A stretch of DNA of 11,329 nucleotides, from positions 1-11,329 of the forward strand of contig PGZG01000046.1 of NCBI GenBank assembly GCA_002840115.1, given 5' to 3'. Below the pieces are notes generated by a model. The model did not search any database. It was not told where the DNA came from and saw only the letters and a program-made list of their open reading frames with translations. This stretch comes from Gammaproteobacteria bacterium HGW-Gammaproteobacteria-14. GTDB lineage: Bacteria > Pseudomonadota > Gammaproteobacteria > Pseudomonadales > Alcanivoracaceae. The position numbers were made by a program, and so were the translations under genes. Within the stretch, counting starts at the first letter, position 1, and each line of letters starts with the position of its first letter. Below, piece by piece: positions 1 to 5,974 of the stretch.

Positions 1-1
1 C

Positions 2-910
2 TCTGCGGTATCAGCAGATTGCGGTCTGTTCCTGCCACGTGCGGGGTTCGCAGATAACGTTGTTGATCGAGAACCCGTAGGCAGCGGCCACCAGGCCGCA
101 GGCCGTCTCTGGTTTTTTACCGAAGTCGCAGAAGGCACAGGGGAGACATTGCAACACCAGTGGTACCGCAATGGAGCAGAGGACGCGCTGATTCGTCTGC
201 CCGTGGGCGCCGCCAGTTGGCGCACCTGGTCCAGTCGCCAGATTGAGGATGGTAGCCAGTATAGCGTTCGCGTCACCACAGCCTCTGGCTGCGACCTTGG
301 CGAATACGCATTAACCGATCACGAACCTGCCCGGATCCCACCCCAAACCCGTCAGGCGCGAAGCCAGAATCTGGACCAGCTCTCTTCCGATATAGAAAAA
401 ATACTATCAGAAGCCCACGATGCGCTGGCAAAGCAAGATATTCCTGGCGCCCGCCTGCACATACGTCTGGCTCAGGAAAATGGCAATAACTCTCCAGCCT
501 TGCAGCGTTTTCTGGAGCAGGAGCTGGCTTTGGCAGAACTGGCAAGGGAAGTCGATAACGACAATCTGTATCTGGCGAGTGGCAGAATCGAGCGCCTTGC
601 CAGCCAGCCACTCAGCGGCGCTTCTCTAGTAGCTTTTAATCAGCTCAAGCAACGCTGGAGCCAACGACGAGAAGAGCTGCATCAGGAAACCCGGGGTCGT
701 TTAATGGCATTGCAACGCTCGCTTAACACCATGCCCGCCACTGTTAACTGCGAAGCTCCCGTCGTCGATAGCCTCTGGCTACCGGAACCGGAAGCACAGT
801 GGCTCAGCGTAACAGAACAACAGGCCAACGCGGGCCTGCAAATCCTGTCATTGTTTGACCAGCGCACCGGCATGCTCCACCAGGTGGAGCGTCCCTGTCG
901 CCAGCTATGA
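2..910 (+). CDS. DUF2914-domain protein, 5' truncated by window edge
   Basis: The reading frame is open from base 2 to a TGA at 908-910 (302 visible residues) with no ATG or GTG near the edge, so the true start lies left of the window. The first in-frame start-like codon, TTG at 149, falls inside the conserved domain and is not credible. The visible N-terminal part (about residues 12-105) has the DUF2914 pattern: 'DREPVG', then 'LWFFTEV', 'HQWYRNG' and 'WRTWSS', followed by a short Gly-containing strand. The rest, about residues 110-302, is predicted mostly helical, charged and Gln/Leu-rich, with a coiled-coil look around 'FNQLKQRWSQRREELHQETR', and has no motif I recognise. DUF2914 proteins are often secreted or membrane-anchored, but the N-terminus is missing so localisation cannot be judged. 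The gene converges on the small repeat protein at 934-1521, and its stop lies in a shared hairpin. The molecular function is unknown. Confidence 0.8.
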   Translation, partial: SAVSADCGLFLPRAGFADNVVDREPVGSGHQAAGRLWFFTEVAEGTGETLQHQWYRNGAEDALIRLPVGAASWRTWSSRQIEDGSQYSVRVTTASGCDLGEYALTDHEPARIPPQTRQARSQNLDQLSSDIEKILSEAHDALAKQDIPGARLHIRLAQENGNNSPALQRFLEQELALAELAREVDNDNLYLASGRIERLASQPLSGASLVAFNQLKQRWSQRREELHQETRGRLMALQRSLNTMPATVNCEAPVVDSLWLPEPEAQWLSVTEQQANAGLQILSLFDQRTGMLHQVERPCRQL

Positions 911-936
911 CAGAGGCACGCTCTACGGCTCTGTCA
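908..936. terminator. Bidirectional hairpin holding both convergent stop codons
   Basis: A perfect 8-bp inverted repeat, TGACAGAG (908-915) and CTCTGTCA (929-936), surrounds a 13-nt loop. The first three bases of the left arm are the TGA stop of the DUF2914 gene. The last three bases of the right arm are the complement of the TGA stop of the gene at 934-1521. No T-run follows on either strand, so it is not a classical intrinsic terminator. It may act as an RNA 3' end stabiliser or a Rho-assisted end for both transcripts. Confidence 0.4.
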
Positions 937-1521
937 GAGAGGATCGATGGAGAGATGGCTGATATCCGGGTTTACCGGAGGCTTTTCTGCTTTTTTCTCG
1001 CCCATATCCGAGCCCGGCGGCGCCACGCTCAAGTGACTCACATCGGGCACCATAGGCGGCGGCATATCTTTAGTCTGAGCCATATCCGCACCAGCAGGAG
1101 CGACTTCAAAGGGGCCGCTAAACCCCGTGCCCCCGGTACGAATAGTGCCCACGGTTTCCATGCTGCCAGACTGAAATACCGGTGCTGAATCTGTCGTGGC
1201 TGAAGGCGCAGATGCCACAGGGGCAGCCGGAGGTTTTGCGGGTGCCGCCGGTCTCTCCTCCGCAGGCGCGGTCTCAACGGGTTCCGCACCCACTCGCTCA
1301 AGATCACAAAGCGCTCCGGCCTGCTTCATCACCGCCCGGAATTTCATAGCCGTGGCCTGATCCGCATCCTTCTTGACCACCACCCGCTTACCGCTGAACA
1401 AGGCCTCCACCTTGGCCATATCCATACGAAATGCCGCCGCCAGGTTTTCACGAACCTTGGCCTGATCAGCGCCATTAACGATCTCTCCGGCGAACACCAC
1501 ATTAAAACGTGCGTCAGTCAT
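934..1521 (-). CDS. Hypothetical protein with C-terminal 26-residue tandem repeat
   Basis: This 195-residue protein starts at ATG 1521, with GGAAAG about 5 nt upstream as ribosome binding site. Residues 1-75 look like a compact alpha/beta domain ('FNVVFAGEIVNG', 'VEALFSGKRVVVKK', 'AMKFRAVMKQAGALCDLE'), a pattern I associate with uncharacterised gammaproteobacterial proteins. The middle (about 76-115) is a Pro/Ala-rich linker. The C-terminus holds two adjacent 26-residue repeats, 139-164 and 165-190, sharing the pattern [ES]VAP.G.DM followed by PD[VI]SHL, then the beginning of a third copy (SIDPL). There is no signal peptide or membrane segment, so it is probably cytoplasmic. It lies downstream of and on the same strand as the GMC oxidoreductase (gap 90 nt), so co-transcription is possible. 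The function is not known. The linker-plus-repeat design suggests a protein-binding tail, which is inference. Confidence 0.8.
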   Translation of the reverse strand: MTDARFNVVFAGEIVNGADQAKVRENLAAAFRMDMAKVEALFSGKRVVVKKDADQATAMKFRAVMKQAGALCDLERVGAEPVETAPAEERPAAPAKPPAAPVASAPSATTDSAPVFQSGSMETVGTIRTGGTGFSGPFEVAPAGADMAQTKDMPPPMVPDVSHLSVAPPGSDMGEKKAEKPPVNPDISHLSIDPL

Positions 1522-1611
1522 GGGTCTTTCCAGCCACTCATGTCGGTTTGACGGACAAGCGCCCGCGTCTTAATTAGCAAGCATGCCTACAGAGTAGGAC
1601 GAGGCGGCTTC

Positions 1612-3177
1612 TCAGGCAATCCGTGCCGCCGCCTGCTCCGCCAGTGCGGCGATGGTACGCGACGGGTTCAACCCCAGCGCCGTGGGCACCACAGCGCCAT
1701 CCATGACAAACAAGTTGGGGTAACCGAACACCTCACCACGATCATCCACCACACCCTGAGCTGCCGTATCCGCCATATTACAGCCGCCCAGCGGGTGCGG
1801 TGTCACCAGATTGCGGAACCAGCGCCAGGTGGCTGGCGTGGTGGCCTCTCCGCCGGTGGCTTCGGTCAGCTTGATATGCATATCCGCCAGCCCCTGGACC
1901 GCCTGTTCCGCCTTGCGGTAGTCCCAAGCCAGTTTCAGGCGATCCTTACGCCAGGGCGTCAACCAACGTCGCCCCAGAGAAAACTCACCGCCGGGCTCAT
2001 CCACCGCCTGACCAAACCAGGGCATTAACCGCCGGGCCGGATCACTACGATCCGAAGTGCGCATCAAAGCCCGCGCTGCACGGGTATTACGCAGCCGATA
2101 ATGGCGGCTGCCCTTTTCCATCAAATTGCCAAGCAAATCCGGGAAGCCGCCATCCTCCACAAAAAAACGGGCGCCACCTTCACTACCATCAAGAAAGTCG
2201 ATGGCTGCAGAAATCGTCGGTCCTCGGGTTGGCGAAATCTCCCGATCCGCATACCAGGCCGGGGTCAGAAAATCGCCGTTGGAGGTCCAACCCTTGCCCA
2301 ACATGGCGCTCAGTTTAGGCAGGGTCCGGTACTGATCCCGGCAACGCAGCAACAACTCCGTAGAGCCAACACTCCCGGCGCTAATCACCACCCGTTCCGC
2401 CTGCAACCGGATATCCCGGCGACCCTCCAGATCTCGAACCTGCAGCTCATAGCCCCCGGCCACAGGCGTAATACAGCGCACCTGATGCAACGCCCGAACC
2501 TGAGCACCATGACGCTCTGCATCCGCCAGATAATTAAGATCAAGCGTGTTTTTCGCCTGCACCGGACAGCCAATATCACAGTTGCCGCAGTGAATGCAGG
2601 TTCCTTGAGAGCGCCCCTGAGCATTGATCCAGGTTTTGGAGTGACGGCTGTCATGGGGTCGCTCCAGACCATAGTGCCACTGCGGATCAAAGGTGACCGC
2701 CTGAGGCACCAGAGAAAAACGATCCGCCGCACCAATTTTAGCGGCGGCCTCCTGCATCAGCCGGGTACGCGGGGTCAACTGATTTTCCGGCAATGTCTGC
2801 ACCGCCATCATCTGACCGACGGTGTCGTAATGGGGTTTGAGGCTGTCGTAACGAATAGCGGCGGGCCAGCCCTTCTCAAACGTTTCCGGTTTGGCCTCGA
2901 TGGAAACATTGGCATAGATCAAAGATCCGCCACCAACACCGGCCCCCAATGCCACGCTCATATCACCGAAGTAACGGAAGTCCAGCCAGCCATTACGACG
3001 CTCCGGCGCCTGCTCATCCCATAACCAGTGACGCTTGCTAACGCTGGGATAATCGTTCGGGGTCCAACGGCGGCCTCGCTCCAGCACCAAAACGCGGGCA
3101 CCTTTTTCTGCCAGCCGGCAGGCCATCACCGCACCGCCAAAGCCGCTACCGATAATGATCGTATCGAAATCGCTCAT
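1612..3177 (-). CDS. GMC-family FAD oxidoreductase (cholesterol-oxidase-like) with Cys cluster
   Basis: This is a 521-residue flavoprotein. I chose ATG 3177 because AGGGA (3184-3188) lies 6 nt upstream; the frame continues seven codons further to a TTG without a good site. The N-terminus has the Rossmann FAD motif GSGFGG (10-15) with the ribose-binding Glu at about 33 ('VLERG'). Residues 78-85 'GAGVGGGS' form the second FAD contact region. The C-terminus has the GMC signature 'HPLGGC' (His461, probable catalytic base) and 'LGLNPSRTIAALAEQ' (Asn504). The family oxidises alcohols, sterols or sugars using FAD, with oxygen or a membrane carrier as acceptor; the substrate here cannot be read from sequence. 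Between the FAD parts is 'CIHCGNCDIGCPVQAKNT', with Cys194, 197, 200 and 204 in a CX2CX2CX3CP arrangement as in ferredoxins. There is no Tat or Sec signal, so it is likely cytoplasmic. The AT-rich repeat region lies directly upstream. Confidence 0.9.
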   Translation of the reverse strand: MSDFDTIIIGSGFGGAVMACRLAEKGARVLVLERGRRWTPNDYPSVSKRHWLWDEQAPERRNGWLDFRYFGDMSVALGAGVGGGSLIYANVSIEAKPETFEKGWPAAIRYDSLKPHYDTVGQMMAVQTLPENQLTPRTRLMQEAAAKIGAADRFSLVPQAVTFDPQWHYGLERPHDSRHSKTWINAQGRSQGTCIHCGNCDIGCPVQAKNTLDLNYLADAERHGAQVRALHQVRCITPVAGGYELQVRDLEGRRDIRLQAERVVISAGSVGSTELLLRCRDQYRTLPKLSAMLGKGWTSNGDFLTPAWYADREISPTRGPTISAAIDFLDGSEGGARFFVEDGGFPDLLGNLMEKGSRHYRLRNTRAARALMRTSDRSDPARRLMPWFGQAVDEPGGEFSLGRRWLTPWRKDRLKLAWDYRKAEQAVQGLADMHIKLTEATGGEATTPATWRWFRNLVTPHPLGGCNMADTAAQGVVDDRGEVFGYPNLFVMDGAVVPTALGLNPSRTIAALAEQAAARIA

Positions 3178-3249
3178 ATCACATCCCTGTAAAGACAATA
3201 TTTTTCATAGGCTTGCAATATAGTCTTAAGGTGGCTTATTGGCTATAGA

Positions 3250-3278
3250 TTGAAATAACTTCCATAATGGGATAATTG
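3250..3278 (+). promoter_or_regulatory. Possible sigma70-type promoter for the RHH/reductase unit
   Basis: TTGAAA at 3250-3255 is followed after 16-17 bp by ATAATT/TAATTG (3272-3278). The -10 overlaps the first GATAA units, so a protein covering the array would block it. Because the whole stretch is AT-rich, several -10-like hexamers exist and this choice is not unique. A start here would give a leader of roughly 110 nt before the GTG at 3396. Confidence 0.3.
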
Positions 3279-3350
3279 GTTAATGAGATAAACTGATAAT
3301 TAGATAAGTTAAACTATAGATGAGCTAATACTTCTTTAAGTAGATAATGA
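3263..3350 (+). repeat. 8-bp-periodic GATAA repeat array (iteron-like)
   Basis: Within the AT-rich gap, the pentamer GATAA occurs at 3271, 3287, 3295, 3303 and 3343, with the variants GATGA at 3319 and CATAA at 3263. All seven positions are congruent modulo 8, so they lie on one 8-bp lattice. Three units (3287, 3295, 3303) are directly tandem, and the units between the others are degenerate but AT-rich. One further GATAA at 3349 is out of register. Such short direct repeats with a period of 7-8 bp, directly upstream of a ribbon-helix-helix gene, are the usual layout of an operator or centromere-like site bound cooperatively by that protein. This role is inferred from context. Confidence 0.7.
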
Positions 3351-3395
3351 TAAAAATCTAAACACGCGGAGCATCAGCCGAGCCGGAGCGTTACC

Positions 3396-3629
3396 GTGAA
3401 GCAAATCGATTTTGTATCGACAGGTAAAGAGCCATCCACTGCCCCCCAGGGCAAACGGATTGGCAAGCGTCGCCAACGGGCCACAGGCCCACGGGAGAAC
3501 CACCGGCGACTGACAGCGGACATTCCCGCCGACCTGCACAAACGACTAAAAATGCAGGCACTGATGGAAGAATGCACCGTGACGGATATTATTATCGAAG
3601 CCAGCCGCGCCTGGCTTGCCAATCGCTGA
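3396..3629 (+). CDS. ParG/CopG-like ribbon-helix-helix DNA-binding protein
   Basis: This 77-residue protein starts with GTG at 3396, with GGAG (3385-3388) 7 nt upstream. Residues 1-35 form a basic, probably disordered tail ('GKRIGKRRQRATGPRENHRR'). Residues 36-44 ('HRRLTADIP') fit the DNA-contacting beta strand of the ribbon-helix-helix fold. 'ADLHKRLKMQALMEEC' (45-60) and 'TVTDIIIEASRAWLANR' (61-77) fit its two helices. Size, flexible basic tail and C-terminal fold match ParG, the roughly 76-residue plasmid partition regulator, better than a typical antitoxin. Such proteins act as dimers that bind arrays of short repeats, repress their own promoter and may serve as centromere-binding proteins. 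The GATAA array lies directly upstream, which supports autoregulation (inference). No ParA ATPase or toxin gene is adjacent; the next gene, 30 nt downstream, encodes a ketopantoate-reductase-fold protein. The fold call is firm, the biological role open. Confidence 0.8.
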   Translation: MKQIDFVSTGKEPSTAPQGKRIGKRRQRATGPRENHRRLTADIPADLHKRLKMQALMEECTVTDIIIEASRAWLANR

Positions 3630-3659
3630 TCGCAGCAACCCACAGGACAGGAAGCCCCT

Positions 3660-4532
3660 ATGAGTACACGTATTCTCATTATCGGTAGTGGTGCAGTGGG
3701 CGCAGCATTTGGCCACCATCTGGTGCAGGCTGGCTGTCAGGTCAACTACCTGGTGCGCAGCCGCAAGAGCAGTAACAGTGTGATGCCACGTGAACTTCAT
3801 CGGTACCGCTTTCCGTCGGATGCGCTGGACTCTGACTGGCTGAAAAAGCAACTCTCAGTATTTGATAGCGACACTCCGCTCATCAGTTGGACGCCGGACT
3901 TTGGCGACCACGCCCGGCTGGCTGCCATTTACCCGGGCCCAGTACAACATGGCCTGATCGGCTTAATCAGCTTCCATACGCCCCTGCCAGGCACCAGCCA
4001 ACCCGGTGATGGCTTTGGCTATTTACTACCGCCCCGCTCCGCTGTTCTGGATAACAGCCGTGCAGGGCAACAGGCCGCCGCATTACTCCGAGCTGGAGGA
4101 ATGCCTTCGGCATCGATAGACCATCTGGATTGGTTTGGCGCTCGCGCCACGGCACTGAATATCAATGCCATTGCGGCACTAGAGATCTGTGACTGGTCAT
4201 TACGGGAGGTGCGTCGCAGCGTCCATCTGCAAACCGCCTGCGCCGCCGCCAGAGAGGCCATCATCATTAGCGCGGCCTACCTGAACCGGGATGCAGGGCT
4301 AGCCGCACAACTCCCGCGCCCTTTACTACTCAAGACTCTGACAGCACTAGCCCCCAAAGTGATGCCATTCCCTCTGGAAACCTATCTGAAATATCACTTC
4401 AGCAAGGTCGGTGAACAAACCCGGATGATGCTGGACAACTGGATTAGAGAAGGGACATCCCGCAGCCTCCCAGTGGGCGCACTGAGCGAGCTACGACAGC
4501 AATTGACCGACGGCCCAAAGGCCGGGGCCTAA
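3660..4532 (+). CDS. Ketopantoate reductase-like (PanE/ApbA fold) protein
   Basis: This 290-residue protein starts at ATG 3660, with AGGAAG (3649-3654) 5 nt upstream. The N-terminus 'ILIIGSGAVGAAFGHHL' is a clear Rossmann motif (GSGAVG) for NAD(P), as in 2-dehydropantoate 2-reductases. The C-terminal half, around 'YLKYHFSKVGEQTRMMLDNW', resembles the helical domain of that family. The usual catalytic features seem to be missing. Where E. coli PanE has K-x-x-x-N, this protein reads A-T-A-L-N (with an Arg one residue earlier), and where PanE has the T-E-I-D glutamate it reads S-L-P-V. That comparison is from memory of the family and approximate. It is therefore probably not a vitamin B5 biosynthesis enzyme but a divergent NAD(P)-binding member with unknown substrate. 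It is likely co-transcribed with the RHH gene, 30 nt upstream, and ends just before a hairpin shared with the opposite trhO gene. Confidence 0.8.
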   Translation: MSTRILIIGSGAVGAAFGHHLVQAGCQVNYLVRSRKSSNSVMPRELHRYRFPSDALDSDWLKKQLSVFDSDTPLISWTPDFGDHARLAAIYPGPVQHGLIGLISFHTPLPGTSQPGDGFGYLLPPRSAVLDNSRAGQQAAALLRAGGMPSASIDHLDWFGARATALNINAIAALEICDWSLREVRRSVHLQTACAAAREAIIISAAYLNRDAGLAAQLPRPLLLKTLTALAPKVMPFPLETYLKYHFSKVGEQTRMMLDNWIREGTSRSLPVGALSELRQQLTDGPKAGA

Positions 4533-4537
4533 GGCAC

Positions 4538-4579
4538 TTCTGAATAACTCCCTGGGGTCTCTCTGGCGTTATTCAGAGG
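4538..4579. terminator. Bidirectional hairpin between convergent genes; possible REP-like unit
   Basis: TCTGAATAAC (4539-4548) and GTTATTCAGA (4568-4577) form a perfect 10-bp inverted repeat around a 19-nt loop, extended by a T-G and a C-G pair outside. It fills most of the 51-nt space between the stop of the reductase-like gene (4532) and the stop of trhO (4584), so it can serve both transcripts. No T-run follows on either strand. The long perfect stem outside any gene also fits a dispersed intergenic repeat (REP or small MITE), which cannot be tested from one copy. Confidence 0.5.
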
Positions 4580-4583
4580 CACC

Positions 4584-5507
4584 CTAGCCTTCACGCCGGG
4601 GATTGGTGCCCAGATGCTGCTCTCCACGAGCACGGGCCAGATCAATCTGGCGCTGCCGCTCAGCAAAACGCTGGCGCTGCTCCAATGAGTATTCATCGAC
4701 ACACTTGGGACAAGACACGCCACGCTGATAATGGGGAGATAACTTATCTTCTTCGGAAATCGGTCGCCGACAAGCATGGCACTGATCATAGCTACCCGGC
4801 TGCAAATCGTGATCCACCGTCACACGCTCATCAAAAACAAAACATTCGCCCTGCCACAGGGATTTATTTTTCGGCATCTCTTCCAGATATTTCAAAATAC
4901 CGCCCTTCAGGTGATACACCTCGCCAAAACCCTGCTGCTTGAGATACGCCGTAGATTTCTCGCAACGAATACCTCCGGTGCAAAACATCGCCACCCGAGT
5001 ATGTTTTTCCGGGTCCAGATGCTCTCGCACATAGTCAGGGAACTCACGAAAACTACGGGTATGGGGATTCACCGCACCAACAAAGGTGCCCACCTCATAT
5101 TCATAATCATTACGGGTATCAACCAGCAATGTTTGCGGATCACTAATGACCTGGTTCCATTCTTCCGGTGTCAAATAGGTACCCACCACTTGAGTGGGAT
5201 CCACATCCTCAACCCCCATGGTGACGATTTCTTTTTTGAGTTTTACCTTGGTGCGCAAAAAAGGATGGGTATCTACCAACGACTCTTTATGTTCCAGAGC
5301 TACGAAGCGTGGATCACTACGCAGCCAATCAAGCACCGCATCCACATCCTCACGACGTCCGGAAATCGTGCCGTTAATACCTTCGTGAGCCAGCAGCAAG
5401 GTGCCATGCACATCCTTCGCTAGCATTAAATCCAGCAATGGTTCACGCAGGTCGGCAAAGTTTTCCAGACGAACAAAGTGATAGAGCGCGGCAACAACAA
5501 TGGACAT
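4584..5507 (-). CDS. trhO: tRNA uridine(34) 5-hydroxylase TrhO (YceA), rhodanese family
   Basis: This 307-residue protein starts at ATG 5507, with a GGGG stretch about 9 nt upstream. It contains the N-terminal UPF0176/acylphosphatase-like half ('HGTLLLAHEGINGTISG', 34-50), the rhodanese domain ('LLVDTRNDYEYEVGTF', 127-142) and the family loop 'CTGGIRCEKS' (176-185) with active-site Cys176 and a second Cys182. A C-terminal segment follows with two Cys pairs, 'CHACRRP' (243-249) and 'CPKC' (266-269), possibly metal-binding, and a charged helical tail. TrhO hydroxylates uridine 34 of several tRNAs with oxygen, the first step to cmo5U/mo5U-type wobble modifications that broaden codon reading. Length matches the family. 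It follows bolA by 37 nt on the same strand, so the two likely form an operon. Confidence 0.95.
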   Translation of the reverse strand: MSIVVAALYHFVRLENFADLREPLLDLMLAKDVHGTLLLAHEGINGTISGRREDVDAVLDWLRSDPRFVALEHKESLVDTHPFLRTKVKLKKEIVTMGVEDVDPTQVVGTYLTPEEWNQVISDPQTLLVDTRNDYEYEVGTFVGAVNPHTRSFREFPDYVREHLDPEKHTRVAMFCTGGIRCEKSTAYLKQQGFGEVYHLKGGILKYLEEMPKNKSLWQGECFVFDERVTVDHDLQPGSYDQCHACRRPISEEDKLSPHYQRGVSCPKCVDEYSLEQRQRFAERQRQIDLARARGEQHLGTNPRREG

Positions 5508-5544
5508 TGAGAATAACCCCGATCAGGAACAGACGATGCCAATA

Positions 5545-5859
5545 TCAGAGACCATTTCCACCACGACAAGCCGGTGATGCAGCAGCATCAGCGCCCCGAG
5601 CGGCCCACTCCTGCGGCGTAAAGGTATGCAGTGCCAACGCATGAACCGGCCCCGCCAGCTCCGCCGCCAGCAACGCATAAATAGCCTGATGCCGTTTCAC
5701 CGGCAGCAACCCGGCAAACGCTTCTGACACCACCACCAAACGAAAGTGGGACTCGGACCCGGCGGGCACATTGTGCATATGGCTCTCATTGGTCAGCTGC
5801 AATTCTGACACAGCCATGCCTTCGCGAACCTTGCGCTCGATCAATGCCGCCACACTCAT
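5545..5859 (-). CDS. bolA: BolA-family protein
   Basis: This is a 104-residue protein. The frame is open for 32 further codons upstream, but ATG 5859 is chosen because it carries a GGAG site 5 nt upstream and because BolA homology begins there. Family features are 'LTNESHMH' (22-29), 'SESHFRLVVVS' (35-45), the helix-turn-helix-like 'PVKRHQAIYALLAAEL' (53-68) and the conserved 'HALALHTFTPQEW' (73-85). His73 corresponds to the residue that helps bind a shared [2Fe-2S] cluster with monothiol glutaredoxins in this family. BolA proteins link iron-sulfur status to stress responses and cell shape; some bind DNA. The Ala/Gly-rich tail after residue 86 is variable and probably disordered. It is likely transcribed with trhO downstream. 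It could also be named as an IbaG/BolA-type protein, but the 'ESHF' and 'HALALHT' motifs favour BolA proper. Confidence 0.9.
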   Translation of the reverse strand: MSVAALIERKVREGMAVSELQLTNESHMHNVPAGSESHFRLVVVSEAFAGLLPVKRHQAIYALLAAELAGPVHALALHTFTPQEWAARGADAAASPACRGGNGL

Positions 5860-5906
5860 ACTGTCTCCGCCCATCATAATACGTCGGTTTTTCACATCGA
5901 AAGGAC

Positions 5907-5939
5907 ACCCGCCTTCCGGCATCCACGCAAACGGCGGGC
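5907..5939 (-). terminator. Weak hairpin after the carboxylesterase gene
   Basis: CCCGCC (5908-5913) and GGCGGG (5933-5938) can pair across a 19-nt loop, with a possible G-U extension. It lies in the 115-nt gap between the esterase stop (5975) and the bolA start (5859). No proper T-run follows on the minus strand (GTCCTTTCG). This could attenuate read-through from the esterase gene, or mean little. Confidence 0.2.
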
Positions 5940-5974
5940 ATTGTAGCCGATCCACTCGTCGTCGCGGGAACCGT

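Noticed and set aside
1586..1598. CCTAC-AGA-GTAGG mini-hairpin after the GMC gene
   Set aside because: It is only 5 bp with no T-run on the minus strand; too weak to call a terminator.
2101..3024. A 307-codon open frame on the plus strand opposite the GMC oxidoreductase
   Set aside because: It lies wholly within a gene with complete family motifs and its translation shows no domain; it is a GC-rich shadow frame.
3201..3360. CRISPR array
   Set aside because: The repeats are only 8 bp apart with no longer repeat-spacer structure and no cas genes.
3396..4532. A toxin-antitoxin pair (RHH antitoxin plus toxin)
   Set aside because: The second gene is a 290-residue Rossmann-fold protein, unlike RelE, PIN, HipA or other toxin families.
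4776..5423. A 215-codon plus-strand frame opposite trhO
   Set aside because: It is antisense to a well-matched TrhO and has no recognisable motif or credible ribosome binding site.
5876..5881. TATTAT (minus strand) as a -10 for bolA
   Set aside because: No -35 at normal spacing, and the start would leave only about 10 nt of leader, overlapping the ribosome binding site.
5860..5955. A 32-codon in-frame upstream extension of bolA with several Cys, Pro and Gly residues
   Set aside because: BolA homology and a good GGAG site both point to ATG 5859; the extension has no recognisable domain.
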